Assembly (NCBI GenBank): GCA_033977485.1 | Contig: CM066985.1 | Span: 69,983,045 to 70,047,044, forward strand | Direction: 5' to 3' | From: Hydrangea macrophylla | Taxonomy: Eukaryota > Streptophyta > Magnoliopsida > Cornales > Hydrangeaceae | DNA: 64,000 bases | Part shown: positions 48,414 to 58,500 of the stretch, in pieces | Position numbering within the stretch: the first letter of the stretch is position 1 | How the letters are laid out: the number at the start of each line of letters is the position of its first letter | Notes under the pieces: generated by a model | The model's database searches: none | Seen by the model: only the letters and a program-made list of their open reading frames with translations | Told to the model about the DNA's origin: nothing | Position numbers and translations under genes: made by a program

Positions 48414-48925
48414 TATAATACCCTGTATTTTTGGTATGTACATCTAATAAATGAGATTCTATATGAATACCCTTGCCATACCTGTAATTTAGCTTTCAAT
48501 CGATAGAACTATTCTCGATCGATTGAAGTTATGAAGTGACAATTGATCGAACCCTTTTTCGATCACTTGAAACTCTACCGACATAATTGATGACATGGTT
48601 TCCCTTTCCTAATCGATTGATCCTTTTCAATCAATCAAACTCTGACCGACTTGTTCTCAATTGATCGAAAAAGCTTCGATCGATCGAACATTTGTGAAAA
48701 TCTTATCCTCAGTCCATTCAAAGCTGCCACCTTGCACCCACCTTTCCTTATATATATGGGTATTTCGTGTGTGTGTGTGGGGGGGGGGGGGGGGGGGGGG
48801 GGGTGGGTTGCTAAACATTATAGGGTTTAGAGATATATATATATATTACACACTCATATACTTTCCTATATATATACATACACATATACACTATATATAT
48901 ACAATCTATATGTGTTGTGTGTGTA

Positions 48926-48978
<53 letters not shown>

Positions 48979-50546
48979 GAGAGAGAGTGGATGAAGTTCC
49001 ATTGAAGCTTGAGGTCCAAAAGCTCAAACCAAACACACCCTTGTTCACTTTGGTAAGTTCTAAACTTACTCGGTAGCTAGGTTTAGTGCTTTTACAAGTT
49101 TTGGATGTGAAGAAACCAAATCAAACGCAACCCATGAGTTCTGGACGTCACTGCCTAAAGAATGCAAGTTTCGATTGCTTGAACTTGTTTCAATAAATCG
49201 AACCAAACTATTCTCAAGCGATCAAAGATTCTTCAATCGATCAAACTTTATTTTCTTCAATCAATTAAAAGGACTTCAATCGATCAAACATTTCAGAACA
49301 TGATTGTTTCTTGTTAGTTATAACACATACTATTTAGAAGTTCATATATCAATATGATACTTCCGTTATGCGATATTGGTTGAATAACGATACTATGACA
49401 CGATAATGAGACTTGATTAAGAGTAATGTGAGAACGTTCTTAACGTGAGATAATGTGGTAGTTGGGAATCAATTTGGTATCTGTTTCATTTCAATTAGAG
49501 CAACATGCCATAATGGGAATTGTCATATATTGATGTTAGTTCGGAACCGAGGTAGGTTTGATTAGTTATGGGAATTGTACGTGGGTTGACACTTGGTCAT
49601 AGGTCATTTAAAGTGGTGTGCAGTTATGTTCTTAAAAGTGGTAGGCGGGACCAAGTAGTCCTAAGATAGCCAGATGATCCATTAGGTCCTTAAAAGTGGT
49701 GGGCGGTTCAGGTCCTTAAAAACGGTGGGCGAGGATCACTGGTAGATGTCGCTAAGTCGTGGCAATAAGATGATATGCTATTATTCAAAATGTTGTATCC
49801 TTGACATGCGGTGGGCGGTTTAAGTCATTAAAAATGAGGGATGGATTGACGTGGTGTCCATGACATGTAGTGGTCGGTTAAGGTCCCTAAAAGCAGTGGA
49901 TGAAATAATGGTATATCGATAAAGTTGAACTATCGAGTCTGTTCTTCACAAGGGTATGGTTGTCGGTCTTCGTATAACCAGATGGGAGTAATCGATGAAT
50001 GGGCTGGATTAAAGAGGAAGATATTATTAGTAGAACTATACGTATCTTTCCTAACTGGTAATCACACTGTGCTTATGATACTGTTTTAGTTTCTACTCAC
50101 TTAACTTTAAACAAGCTGACGATGTTTTATGCCTGGACATTCCCCATCCAGAATATCCTGTTACTTATACTGCAGGGGATGAACCTCACTATGAGAACGA
50201 CTATTACCCGGAGGAAGTCTATGCCGGGGATGGACCTGCTGAGACTGGATGCTGGGCAGGACTATTACGCTAGTGATTATGTATATGCCAGTTGAAGACT
50301 AGGATAGATGTTAGTTATGCAGTCGGTTACTGACTTTGATAATATGTTTTGTAATAGGGCATATGTTGCCTTAAGACCTCTTTATATTATATTGTAAAAC
50401 TCTGATGTATAATCTAAGGACCTGGATATATGATAAGTTTAGTTCTATTACTGTTCCTTTACTCTTTACTGTTTAGTACCGCATGGTGTGTATGGACACA
50501 AAAAGGAAATTTATTTTCTCTATTTTTGTTATTCTGGGGTGTGGCA
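48414..50546 (+). repeat. 3' LTR of element B
   Basis: This 2133-bp LTR is colinear with the split 5' LTR. It has diverged by many substitutions plus indels in microsatellites: a run of 25 G at 48779-48803 and a TG/GA microsatellite at about 48918-48986 are not matched in the 5' LTR. The first two bases read TA where TG is expected. TCGATCGA-like sites cluster at 48495-48700 and 49190-49290. Confidence 0.88.
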
Positions 50547-50552
50547 CGCTTA

Positions 50553-50593
<41 letters not shown>

Positions 50594-52069
50594 ATACACA
50601 CACATATAACTCTCAAGCTCTCCATTAACCTCTGTCAATCACACAAGTCACACATATATACTCATACCATTTCTGGAAAATCAATGGAAAGAAACCTAGC
50701 AAGCTAGAAATAGCAAAGTGAGCTCAAAAGGAAGCCATAGCCGTTGTCAAAGAGGTCATAGCTTATATTTCAAAATTTATGTCTGTCTTTGGCAAGTCAT
50801 GCTGCCCAATCTAAAGACTAGTGAGTCTCTATAATGTACTATTAGTCATTATGCACAAGCTGGGGGTATCAAACATAAGTGAATAAGTATAGATTTATAT
50901 ATTGACTTTTGAAGCTTTAAAAATGGTGGTCTCATCATACTCAATGGAAATGGATTTCGTGAATTGGAAATGAAAGATTATAGTCCCAATAACTTTAGGT
51001 TCGAATCTTAGATCTTAATTCGTAACGGTTACGACAAACGGTTAAAACGAATATTTGGCGACTCTCGGATTTTCATCTATAACTTGAGCTACGTTAATAA
51101 TTAGCAAACAAGACTTATATATTTGGAATTTATGCAGAACAACGAAGAGATTGATATATTATAAGCCCTGTTTAAAGGAAGTTCTGAAAACCCAGATCAG
51201 CCCTCTGTTCTGCAGAATTTCTGCGAAGAAGACAAAGGAAGATCGATCCTACAAGGATCAATCCTCTGAAGATCAATCCTCTAAAGATTGATCCTCTAAG
51301 GATAGATCCTTTAGATAGTTTTTCCAAATTTGGTTTTCTTCACTGTTTAAGTGTTATACCATGTGCTTATACTGCTTGTACGTTGGGATAAGATGTCAAG
51401 GACCTGCTAGTGACAGTTTTGAAAGAAATTATGGACTTGTACTTTACACTTTAAAATATTGTACCTTTGATTTTAAAGAGTTATACCTCACAATTTTGAT
51501 AAAGGAAATGACAACAGATTTTGGAAGCGAGATTTGGATAAGTTGTTTTAATTTGTAATAATCATATTTTTATTAGCTCTGATACCTTTATACGAGAATA
51601 TGAGAAGTATGTTTTAAACTGTTGTACCATCAATACTAAAGACTTGTACGTCACTGCTACTGTTTTATTAAAAAAGAAAGGAATAATTAGCTCTGATACC
51701 TTTCTAAAGAAATATAAAAGGTATGCGATGAACTGTTGTACATTCCGTTTTAACGATTGTACCTCACCGCTACTGATCTGATCTTAATAAATCAAAGAAA
51801 TAAGTAGTTCTGAAACATTAAGTCATATGATCGCTCTGATACTATATTAAGGAAAAGTATGAATCGCTCTGATGCCACTATAAGAAAGATTAAAATCATA
51901 TCGCTCGATTACCTTATGATATGTAGAAAAAAAAAAAACAAAAGCAAAAGCAAAAAAGAAAACAAAAAAAGGAAAGAGAATAAGTCATACACTTGCATAG
52001 TCGAGATGGCATGTTGGAAAGAGGTCGTTTAGGGTTAACATGCATGGTGTGCAATGGTGAGATTGGAAA

Positions 52070-52350
52070 AGTCAAGAGAGATTGTCTTAGTTGTGGTAGC
52101 CTTAATTATCCCTGGCCGCCTCAGATACGGCAGGTTAATTAGGAAGGATTGAGCCAAGGCCACCTCAGATACGGTAGGCTAGTCAGAGTCTTATGGTAGC
52201 CTTAATTATTCTAGGTCGCTTTAGATACGACAGATTAATTAAGAGGGTTGAGCCTAGGCCGCTTTAGATACGGCAGGCCTGTCTTGTGGTAACTTTAATT
52301 ATTCTAAACCGCCCTAGATACAGCAGATTAATTAGAGTATTCCATAAGTT
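52070..52350 (+). repeat. degenerate tandem repeat within solo LTR A
   Basis: Repeated phrases of the form ggtagccttaattatt, then a CTAGGCCGCTTTAGATACGG core, then cagattaattaa and gggttgagcc, recur at least four times with substitutions. It is non-coding. Elements B and E have their own, different tandem phrases at a comparable place in the LTR. Confidence 0.7.
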
Positions 52351-53155
52351 ATTATAACACTGATTATCTAGGTGCGTCCAGGCTGCTTTAGATATGGCAG
52401 ACATATCGACAGGTATTTTAAACTAAACGGCCTTGAGCCGGAGGTTTAGGGAAACTGCTTATGTTCGGTTTGTGGTCGAAATAAAAGAGTCAGTAAGATG
52501 AGATGATTCATTTGTTTATGCACGGTCTTAAAAATTCATTATTCAAACTGTTTATTAAATGCGATGACTGGAATAATGGATTAACCATACTCTAAGGTAC
52601 TGAACAATAATAATGATTGTTAATGTACTTTTATATACATTGTTTGTGTGTTCATTCTACTCACTCAGCTTTCATTAGCTGATAACTTGTTTTTGTCCTG
52701 GACACCCAAAATATTCAGAAAATGATTATGCAGGACAATATGACCATGCTAGCTAGAGAAGCCTGCAGAGATTCTTTTATTTAAATAAAGTTATAATAAG
52801 GATAAAGACTATGTTTTTAATTTGAATAAGGCGGTTTGTGTCTTAAGAATATTTATTTAAGACAATGTAATATTATTTGAAGTTGTAATGACAATAAATA
52901 TTTATCTTCTTTGTTTCTTTATATACTTTGTTTACTAGCACATGTTAAGCTAAGTACAGAACAAGTGATCCATCACCTATCATGACCTACGGGTCCAAAA
53001 CAGAAAAAACAAAAAAAAAAAAAAAAAAAAAAAAACAAAAAAACAAAAAAAATCCTTATTTTGCTACATTAGGGCGTGACAGATAGCTTCTGTATGCATG
53101 ACAGCATGAGAGTATATATAGGTGAGTGAGGGTATTATCACCATTTCTTTACTAT

Positions 53156-53274
53156 GTTAGAAAACTTAACAGAACCACTTAGGTTAATAGTACTGGGGTT
53201 AAGTGTTACAAATTTACCTCAAGGGGGTTATGAGCAAACAAGTGTAATCACAATGGGCTAAAATATATTTTCCC
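53156..53274 (-). repeat. right terminal inverted repeat of the MULE
   Basis: Its reverse complement matches 1406-1495. It lies 75 bp beyond the right TSD of solo LTR A. The intervening bases from 53082 are MULE 5' flank cut away from the rest of the element by the nest. Confidence 0.8.
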
Positions 53275-53603
53275 TTAAACAATACTAAGATCCGGCGGAC
53301 TCACAGTGTTCCAATTTTTGTTTAATATTTAAAGTTTATTGTAATATGATTTTTATTTAAAAAAATCGATTTTCTATATCTAAAACCAGACATTATCCGG
53401 TACCCTAAATTTAAGGTGTACAATAATCTACTACGTGCATAATACTGTTTTGAAAGATGCAAATCCTAAGACGGAACTGGCTTCAAATTTGTTTATCCAG
53501 AACTGAATTATGCAGTTGTAAACTCCTACTATCAAGAATAAATATTAGTTATCACACTTATATGGATGACATGGTATCACAAATCAATTAAACTCATAAC
53601 TTC

Positions 53604-53779
53604 TAGGGGTGTGAGCAAAACCGACAAATGTAACCATCCATTTTGTTTTCTAAAATGTGCACAGTTTAATAAACGATCGAACCGAACAAAACACCAAAAT
53701 AAACCGACCCTATTCGGTCGGTTTAAAAACTTGGAAAAAACCGAGGAGAACCAACCCAACTGATCGACTTTTACTCCTA
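53604..53779. mobile_element. short hAT-like MITE candidate
   Basis: It starts TAGGGGTGTGAGCAAAACCG and ends ...TTTTACTCCTA, an imperfect inverted pair. The 8-bp flanks ataacttc and atcagttc match at six of eight positions. The inside is rich in AACCGA/TCGGTT words, as in the larger element at 62548-63110. It is degraded. Confidence 0.45.
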
Positions 53780-54281
53780 ATCAGTTCATACATATGTTTT
53801 TAATTGTAAGAAAATACTGTCCAACATAAACACTGTATCTAAAGGGCAAGTTTGGAAAATCATAAATTAGGATCAAGTTCATTCCTGATTTTATTTTTAT
53901 CTAGTTTTGAAAACAAAAAAAAATCCTCCCTTGTGTTGGTTCGCAAAATAAACTACTTGTTTGTAAGAGTGATTTTAAATTAAGCACGGACTCTTATGAA
54001 GGGAAAAAAAAAAGTGGATTTACTAAACATCTTATTATAGTGAACCGATTCACTTATAAATGAGACAACCGGTTCTTTAGCTTTACAAATAAGGAAATAC
54101 CCCATAAGTGAATTAGTGGGTTACAACAATTCAACCATCATTACATAATTTACATTCTAAGATCTGCTAATGTAGATCTATTATAAATCCATGACTAGTC
54201 TGGACTCTCGCTCATCAAAACTGTGCACTTGTGGACCACACGAGTTAAAAGTAGACCTTGCTTCTAGGAACAAAAATCCTT

Positions 54282-54284
<3 letters not shown>

Positions 54285-54327
<43 letters not shown>
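54285..54327. repeat. (GA)n microsatellite
   Basis: An uninterrupted run of GA dinucleotides, about 42 bp. Confidence 0.95.
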
Positions 54328-54328
<1 letters not shown>

Positions 54329-54439
54329 TTTTGTTACTTTTGCTAAGAAATACCCGAAGTCCTGTTTTGTTGAATGTCATTAGGCTCATTAAGAAGGTCA
54401 GAGAAATATGTGTACAAATATACATATATCTACATACTT

Positions 54440-54463
54440 GTATATATATATATATATATATAT
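54440..54463. repeat. (TA)n microsatellite
   Basis: A run of TA dinucleotides following a CATA/TACA-rich stretch. Confidence 0.9.
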
Positions 54464-55544
54464 TTGCGTTAAGGGTTTGTTTGAATGAATGGGTCATTGT
54501 GCTTCTCGGCATGCTGGAAAGAGGGGAAGGTGGGAATGGGATGAATCTATAGCCTCTCCAAGGCAAGAAGGGTGTTTGGTCCTTGTAAAAGGGCAACAGT
54601 CCCAATTTTACATTGCTAGGAGATCTGTTGTGATGCTTATTTGTTGGCACAAATATGGCAAATCTTGATCATTCCTCCTACTTCTTCTTTTTTAAAAAAA
54701 AAAAAAAAATTTATTATGGTGATTTGCACATTGTAAGTTGTATGAGATGATGTACCATAGTGTTGGAGAGCATCACCAAAGTAGTAGCAATGTATCACAA
54801 TTTTTAAAGAGCAGAGAGCACTTGGATATAGTTCCTTAGGTGCGTACAATGCTGTTTTGGATGTGATTGACCCATATAGAGTCCACATAGACAGTACCTG
54901 CATGCATGAGCCAATCAACTTCCAGAATAGCACCGTACGAATCTAAAGAACTATACCCAAGTCCTGTCCCTAAAGAGCATCGTAGAAACCCAAAATTTCA
55001 CTTCACGGACCAAGTGCCAATAACAAGTCAGATTCATTTTTATATACGTTGAAGAAGCCAAATGTTGTTCCTTGCTATACAGTATACACTCAAATTGCTA
55101 CACCTAACATACTTGTACTTCACTCATTCTTGAAGTTTAATACATTATTATAATTTACACTCAGAGACAGCATTTCTACTACAAGTCGGAGCAGTACGTA
55201 CCAATATTTTGTGAATCCCTTTATTAATCCATCTCAGAGTTAGGGTATGCTTGATTCGTATTGCCGTTGAATTGCAATGCCAATTTGTGCTTTCCTTAAC
55301 TAGATATATGTATGTGATAAAAAAAATTAAAAAAAAAAAAAAGTATAGAGTAAATCTCTGAACAATACAGACTGCAGTCTCCCTGTCACCACAAACATAT
55401 TCCAGGTTAGATACATACACATGCGTGTGTTTGAATAATAATCAGAATTTAAAATGAACTCAGATAATCAAAGTTCTGAAAGTAAGTTCCACGTCCACAA
55501 GAATCAAAAGTTTGAGGAAAGCAAGATGTACCTCAACAATGTGT

Positions 55545-58500
55545 CTAATGTTCATCTCTTGACTTACGAAGGTTCAGAAGTTTGTCTCTCCACATGGCTG
55601 CAGGAACCAGTAGCGAGTGATAAAGACTCCAACCCATAAGTGTTAATCAGGCGCTCCTTATTGATTTGAGTTTACAACTCTAGGGCTCTGTTTGGCTTGT
55701 GGATTTAGAGAAGGAAAAGAAAAATGAAAGTTGAACAAGAAAAAAAAAACTAGTTCCCTTCTGTTTTCCTCCATGTTCACGTAAGATTTAATAAAAGTTA
55801 GAAGTTTTCAAAATATAATCGTAACTCCAGAAAAAAAGGGAGGGAAGTGACTCACAAATTAAAAGTGTAAAATTTAATTTACTAAATATTTTTTTTCCTT
55901 AATATTTTCCTTATTAACCAAACAAAGTGTTTTCCTTACCTATTCCCTGATAAATCCATGAACCAAATAGAGCCTAAAAGTTGATCTTACTGTATCTCAA
56001 TACCTGCATCGATGAATCTTTCTTCCTCCACAGCTAAATTCATATTCCTCAATATATCTAGTTCCTCAGAAAGTAGATCTGGACCATCATCAGCACTGGA
56101 TATGATATAATTCATGCTTAGAGGTACAACAGAACCCAAATAGTGAAAATAAGATCCCAAGATCAAGCAGAATGGATACCTGTCTAATGTTACATCATAT
56201 ACAGACTTCGCATCACGCATTCTGCCCATGCCAAAAGAAAATCTAATAGCATCGGTCAAGACAATTTGTTTGTTTACATAAATGGGTGCCTGCGAATGCA
56301 ATTTTGAATTAGAGTCGTGGGATTGTCAGAAAGAAATTTCGGTCAATTTAAAAGGATCCGCCTCAGTGGTTGCTGATAAAGTATTTTCTAGAGCATGCAA
56401 TATCTCCTATTTATTGCCTGTCTACGAAGAATCACAAGAATACAAATGAATCTTGCATTAAGAGGAAAAGGAAATAATTTCTTACACAATATTTGAAATC
56501 AAAATTCCCCCAGACAGTGGTGCGGCCAAACCTTACATTTACAATTTTACGAAAACTGAAGCCGAACAGTAATTAAGGCCCTGTTTGGAATCACTTCTCA
56601 AATGCACGGTTGGGGTCAAACGTCCTTCTCAGACCCAAACGCAAATACTAACCTATTTAGATAAGTTTTAAGTACGTATTTCAGAGCCCGAAAAGCAGGT
56701 TTTCGCCGAAAGAACTCTCAAGCGTGATTAGGGCTGGCCATGGGCAGGCAGGGCCGGGCCGGCTCGGGCTGGGCTCGGGTCGGGCTTGCACCAGCCCGGC
56801 CCGCATCGGGCCTCAACATGGCTGCCCAAGCCCGTCCCAAGATATGATCTCAATGCCCAGGCCCAGCCCAGCCCGGCCCTGCAAGGCAAAAATTTTGTAT
56901 ATGCCCACTGACCAACAACAAATTCAACACCATCACTTCATTATTACTCAGCACATCATGAAGGATTACCTCATCAAAAGAAAAGCTAAAACATCCACAA
57001 AATGCAATGTAGTAGTTAATGGCATGCATTGGCAGCCTACCAGAAAGAGATCTCAACTATGGAGAGAGAGAGAGAGAGCAGAATGTGTATATATATATAT
57101 ATATATTCTATTACTACACCGGGCCGGGCCGGGCCTAAGCGGGCCTTATCTGTCATGCCCAAGCCCAGTCTGAAAAATTGGCCGGGCTTCAAACACTAGC
57201 CAGGCCCAGCCCTACGGGCCAACTTCTTTGCCCAAGCCCTATAAAATTAGGGCCGGGCTGGGCGGGCTGAGCGGGCCAACGGGCCGATGGCCACCCTAAG
57301 CGTGATGCAAGAAGCAGATTTGAGTTTTAACGAATTTTTCTAAATTCTCATTGTGCCATAGTGATTTGGCTTTGCTTTGCTTTGCTTTTGCTTCTGCCTA
57401 AACGCAAAAGCCACAGCTAATCCAAATAGGCCCTGAGCGTGACTTTGCCACTTGCAATGTCTGAGGTAAAATATCAATCCTCGACCATATTTACCCACAT
57501 AGGGCAAAGACATTCTTGACTTTTTCCTTCATCTGAACTACCTAAACCACCAAACTCTATACATGACGTATATGTATTATATACCGATGAGAAGAAAACA
57601 GTCATAAAATGTGAAATGCTTCCAACATATTTGCAATGATTGAGGCTTCTTTACATTGCAGCATAAAAAGATTTTCACAAAGAAGCTGCTCCATTTAACC
57701 ATCGCAATTTTACATAGAGATAGAGGAGTCTATGAGATGCATAATATGTACAAGAAAGTCTAGCCCCATTTGATCAGCACAGCCACACCAAAGGTTCTCA
57801 ATTCAAGTAACTGAGCAAGTCAAAGAGAGCCTGGATGCCAGCTAATATTTGAGACCGACAAGAAAGGAGATATCAAAACACTCTCCAACTATACAATGCT
57901 TGAAATGTGAATTTTTTTTTTTTTTTTAAAAAACCGCATCTACTTCTGTTTGCTTTAAACAATATTTTTATTATCAGAATAACAGTTTTTGTGGTTTTAT
58001 CCTTTATGTATATTTAAGGTTGGAAAATAAAACAAAAAAATTCTTTTGTTGCAAAACTGACACATCTATATTAGAATGCATCTTTAGAGTACGTTGAAAA
58101 AGGAAATGGGTAATAATAAAAGACCCATAGTTCTTAGACCTCCAAGGGTGACAAATACAAACCTTGCATCTGTTTGCCACATTTATGGCATCTGAGGGAC
58201 GTGCGTCTACACTAAGAATATCTTTCTCCCCAGGCTGCAGATAATAAATAAGAAAAATCAAAAGAAATGAACATGAGTTTCCAAAAATTCGAGTTCCCTT
58301 TAAATATATTGCATACATATTGTTTAGGTTTTAACACACCTTACAAAAATATATTCTGGCAAAGTAAGTGTTAACCACTCTTTCTGTAATTTTCACCATT
58401 TTTACCTGCAATTATGGGTAGCAAAAGGTGTAACAACAAGGATTTATATTCTGTGCTTACAACTATCTACATTCCAGAAAAATTTCTTATGGAAAATATG

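Larger units (their letters stand above)
7239..50546 (+). mobile_element. gypsy retrotransposon B, full-length but degenerate, with five insertions
   Basis: The 5' LTR starts TGCAATACCTGTATTTTTGG at 7239 and ends ...GGGGCATGATA at 22892. The 3' LTR starts TATAATACCCTGTATTTT at 48414 and ends ...GGGGTGTGGCA at 50546. After subtracting five inserts and their TSDs, B is about 10.4 kb with LTRs of about 2.13 kb. Order: LTR, decayed tRNA-Met-type primer site (ggtatgagagcc, 22901-22912), acidic ORF, gag with two zinc knuckles, protease, RT, RNase H, integrase, chromodomain-like tail. Many stops and frameshifts make it non-autonomous. The TSD is not readable because the site lies in a CT microsatellite (ctctc versus cgctt). 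Layout and motifs suggest a chromovirus, possibly Tekay/Del-like. Confidence 0.87.
6480..53081 (+). mobile_element. solo LTR A (gypsy type), split by element B
   Basis: The left end is TGTAGCAACCTGTATTTTCG and the right end is GCTACATTAGGGCGTGACA. The exact 5-bp repeat gatag flanks them (6475-6479 and 53082-53086). Its own sequence is 6480-7238 plus 50547-53081, about 3.3 kb, with no coding region, so it is a solo LTR. The start and end motifs resemble those of elements B and E (TGTAATAACCTG...GGGCGTGACA). The right part contains a tandem repeat around 52070-52350, a block near 52640-52720 (CTCACTCAGCTT...CCTGGACA) that also occurs in the B and E LTRs, and a poly-A tract at 53009-53050. B entered within a CT-rich microsatellite. 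Confidence 0.85.
1406..53274 (-). mobile_element. Mutator-like element (MULE), split by nested retroelements
   Basis: The two ends are inverted repeats. The left starts ggaaaaatacattttatccc. The right, read on the minus strand, starts gggaaaatatattttagccc. Both continue through matching blocks (taacacttaacccc, cttctgttaagttttcta). The flanks carry a 9-bp duplication, ttgaacaat (1397-1405) and ttaaacaat (53275-53283), one mismatch; 9 bp is the Mutator length. Removing the inserted elements (3093-5242 and 6480-53081, each with one 5-bp TSD) leaves about 3.1 kb. The element carries a minus-strand transposase remnant and a plus-strand GRF zinc-finger remnant. It is the oldest layer here and is inactive. 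Confidence 0.85.
53284..55544. other. intergenic DNA between the MULE and the nuclease gene
   Basis: I see no convincing gene. It holds a short MITE candidate (53604-53779), a GA microsatellite, a TA microsatellite and an A-run at about 54693-54709. AATAAA on the minus strand at 55220-55225 lies about 320 bp beyond the nuclease stop codon and is a possible polyadenylation signal for that gene. Confidence 0.5.

Noticed and set aside
7234..50551. A target duplication for element B
   Set aside because: The flanks ctctc and cgctt do not match and the site is a CT microsatellite, so no TSD is claimed even though the LTRs and rejoined A LTR are clear.
51361..51558. 65-codon plus-strand ORF
   Set aside because: It lies within solo LTR A in a region of degenerate ACTGTTGTACC-type repeats and has no recognisable motif.
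56724..57173. 149-codon plus-strand ORF
   Set aside because: It starts in the target site and runs through a GC-rich hAT-like MITE; its Gly/Pro/Arg-rich start reflects repeated GGGCCGG words.
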